Part shown: one piece after another, positions 5,713-7,025 of the stretch
Layout: each line of letters begins with the position of its first letter
How positions within the stretch are numbered: position 1 is the first letter of the stretch
Assembly: GCA_025361325.1 (NCBI GenBank)
Contig: JANYAL010000228.1
Span: 1 to 7,025, forward strand
Source of the DNA: Bacteroidota bacterium
GTDB lineage: Bacteria > Bacteroidota > Bacteroidia > Chitinophagales > Chitinophagaceae
DNA: 7,025 nt
Reading direction: 5' to 3'
Position numbers and translations under genes: made by a program
Notes under the pieces: generated by a model
Seen by the model: the letters and a program-made list of their open reading frames with translations, nothing else
The model's database searches: none
Told to the model about the DNA's origin: nothing

Positions 5713-6048
5713 ATGAACTGGATCAATCTGGAACAGGATAATCAGTTGGTTAAGATCAGGGAATTATCATTCTCCCGGGCGCAGGTGATCTTTAAACATA
5801 GCACACGCTGCGCCACAAGCAGTATGGCCTTGAATCGGCTGGAACGTAATCAACAGCCAGTTGAAACAGACTTCTATTTCCTCGATCTTATACGTTTCAG
5901 ATCACTCTCCAACCAGATCGCCTCCTCCTTTAAGGTGTTCCATGAATCTCCGCAGGTACTGCTGATCAGGAACGGTACATGTGTTTATGACGAAAGTCAT
6001 AATGGCATTCAGATGGACAACCTCATAGAACAGTTACAGCTTAATTGA
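5713..6048 (+). CDS. ytxJ: Bacillithiol-system thioredoxin-fold protein YtxJ
   Basis: A 111-residue cytoplasmic protein of the YtxJ (DUF2847) family, thioredoxin-fold proteins linked to bacillithiol and thought to act as monothiol bacilliredoxins that remove bacillithiol from protein cysteines. The active-site region is FKHSTRCATSSMALNRLE, with Cys33 as the likely nucleophile; there is no CxxC or CGC, so the mechanism would be monothiol. HESPQVLLI (77-85) supplies the expected cis-proline (Pro80) and strand, and NGTCVYDESH (87-96) the last conserved stretch with a second cysteine, Cys90. No signal peptide is present, so it acts on the other side of the membrane from the lipoprotein encoded just upstream. 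The ATG at 5713 gives the usual N-terminus (MNWINLEQDNQLVKI). Its presence suggests the organism makes bacillithiol, though no bsh gene is in view. Confidence 0.9.
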   Translation: MNWINLEQDNQLVKIRELSFSRAQVIFKHSTRCATSSMALNRLERNQQPVETDFYFLDLIRFRSLSNQIASSFKVFHESPQVLLIRNGTCVYDESHNGIQMDNLIEQLQLN

Positions 6049-6110
6049 ACAATTTTCCCGCTACAACTTTCCTTCAGAATTGATTTCGTAATTTCAGGCA
6101 AATTTCCGGA

Positions 6111-6782
6111 GTGAAGATACTCATCATAGAAGATGAAAAGACACTGAGCGAAAGCATTGCCGCATATCTTGTAGGTGAGGACTATGTTTGCGAAACTGCC
6201 ACAGATTATTCAACGGCACTCGAAAAAACGGAGTCATACAATTACGACTGCATCCTGCTCGACCTTACCCTGCCCCAGGGAAACGGCATGGAAATTCTCA
6301 GGCAGCTTAGGAAAAACAATAAAACAGACGGCGTACTGATCATCTCCGCCAAGAACGCAATCGACGATAAAGTGTCAGGCCTTAACCTGGGTGCCGATGA
6401 TTACCTGGCAAAACCCTTTCACCTGTCTGAACTGAGTGCCCGGATTGCTGCCATCATCCGCAGAAAGCAATTTGAGGGCAATAATCTGGTCAGGTTTCAT
6501 GAAATCTGCATCGATACACTTGCCAAAACAGTAACAGTGAACAACAGGCCAATGGAACTTACCCGCAAAGAATACGACCTGCTGCTGTATTTCATGAGCA
6601 ACAAAGGCAGGGTGATCTCCAAGAATGCCATTGCCGAACACCTATGGGGCGATGACATGCCTGGGAACTATGACTTCATCTATACCCACATCAAGAACCT
6701 TCGTAAAAAACTCCAGGATGCAAGCCATTATGACTATATCAGGTCGGTATATGGCATGGGATATAAATTCAGCAACGAATGA
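6111..6782 (+). CDS. OmpR/PhoB-type DNA-binding response regulator
   Basis: A 223-residue cytoplasmic response regulator. The receiver domain (1-118) has the acidic pocket Glu7/Asp8, phosphoacceptor Asp51 (LLDLTLPQGNG), Ser79 (IISAK) and Lys101 (LAKPF). The C-terminal winged-helix domain (about 126-222) shows MELTRKEYDLLLYFMSNKGRVISK, the recognition-helix region YTHIKNLRKKL and the closing RSVYGMGYKF hairpin typical of OmpR-type regulators. The start is GTG at 6111: KILIIEDE follows at once as in the family and no in-frame ATG lies at a suitable place upstream. It overlaps the downstream histidine kinase gene by 4 nt (ATGA), which indicates translational coupling and makes that kinase its partner. 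The 62-nt gap after ytxJ holds only an imperfect -7 box (TAATTTCA, 6089-6096). Target genes cannot be told. Confidence 0.95.
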   Translation: MKILIIEDEKTLSESIAAYLVGEDYVCETATDYSTALEKTESYNYDCILLDLTLPQGNGMEILRQLRKNNKTDGVLIISAKNAIDDKVSGLNLGADDYLAKPFHLSELSARIAAIIRRKQFEGNNLVRFHEICIDTLAKTVTVNNRPMELTRKEYDLLLYFMSNKGRVISKNAIAEHLWGDDMPGNYDFIYTHIKNLRKKLQDASHYDYIRSVYGMGYKFSNE

Positions 6783-7025
6783 GACTGCTGGCCAGATATA
6801 ACCGCGTAAATATCCCTGCCACCATTATTGTGCTGCTGGTTAGCGGACTTTGTTATTATTTCATTATTCGCTCCGTACTTCTGAACCAACTCGACGATGA
6901 CCTTAAAGTTGAAGAACAGGAAATCAATGATTACATTAAACTGAACAAACACCTGCCCATTCCGTCCGACTACAAAGACCAGAAAGTATCCTTCCAACAA
7001 ACGGACAAAGCGTTGGTGAACAGAA
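6779..7025 (+). CDS. Sensor histidine kinase, N-terminal part (cut by window end)
   Basis: The ATG at 6779 overlaps the response regulator stop as ATGA. The 82 visible residues start MRLLARYNRVNIPATIIVLLV: a short basic cytoplasmic tail, one transmembrane helix at about 13-31, then a polar, charged region (NQLDDDLKVEEQEINDYIKL) that should begin a periplasmic sensor domain. The catalytic HisKA and ATPase domains lie beyond the window, so the call rests on the coupling to the regulator and on the N-terminal topology shared by Bacteroidota membrane kinases. The sensed signal is unknown. No frameshift or stop appears in the visible part. Confidence 0.85.
   Translation, partial: MRLLARYNRVNIPATIIVLLVSGLCYYFIIRSVLLNQLDDDLKVEEQEINDYIKLNKHLPIPSDYKDQKVSFQQTDKALVNR

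Noticed and set aside
6375..7000. Two 88-codon minus-strand frames at the right end
   Set aside because: They are shadows of the response regulator and histidine kinase genes.
1..7025. CRISPR array, insertion sequence, tRNA/rRNA, toxin-antitoxin pair or defence system
   Set aside because: I looked for regularly spaced repeats, terminal inverted repeats around a transposase, cloverleaf sequences and paired small ORFs; none was found.

Overview
The window looks like ordinary chromosomal DNA from a member of the Bacteroidota, most like the Chitinophagaceae and relatives. The reasons are the TAnnTTTG-type -7 promoter boxes close upstream of several genes, start codons without a clear Shine-Dalgarno sequence, a bacillithiol-type YtxJ protein, and protein families common in that phylum. 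This placement is inferred from style and gene content, not from a marker gene.

Layout. Positions 1-845 (+) carry the end of an acyl-CoA carboxylase beta subunit (most like methylcrotonyl-CoA carboxylase) and, 6 nt later, ribonuclease HI. A six-helix DUF6580-like membrane protein (913-1482, -) converges on rnhA and diverges from a YraN-type endonuclease-fold protein (1616-1972, +). A YkgJ-type cysteine-cluster protein (2170-2679, -) diverges from tyrosine recombinase XerD (2774-3676, +). Two minus-strand genes follow: a DPM1-like family 2 glycosyltransferase (3749-4522, TTG start) and, upstream of it, a DEDDh 3'-5' exonuclease with an ExoX-like C-terminal domain (4603-5373). The right end is all plus strand: a 37-residue lipoprotein precursor (5580-5693), a YtxJ thioredoxin-fold protein (5713-6048), an OmpR-type response regulator (6111-6782) and the start of its sensor kinase (from 6779, ATGA overlap, cut by the window edge).

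Function. Most genes are housekeeping: RNA-DNA hybrid removal, chromosome dimer resolution, exonucleolytic DNA processing, carboxylation in branched-chain amino acid breakdown and polyprenol-phosphate sugar transfer. The right end adds thiol redox and two-component signalling. Genes are mostly single or in pairs, with short intergenic gaps; none exceeds about 210 nt. I see no mobile element, CRISPR array, rRNA or tRNA, and no clear new multi-gene system. The points most worth a second look are the tiny lipoprotein beside ytxJ, promoter boxes that almost touch start codons (a likely leaderless yraN mRNA), an orphan promoter-like box in the xerD/glycosyltransferase convergent gap, and a 14-bp palindrome in a divergent promoter region.
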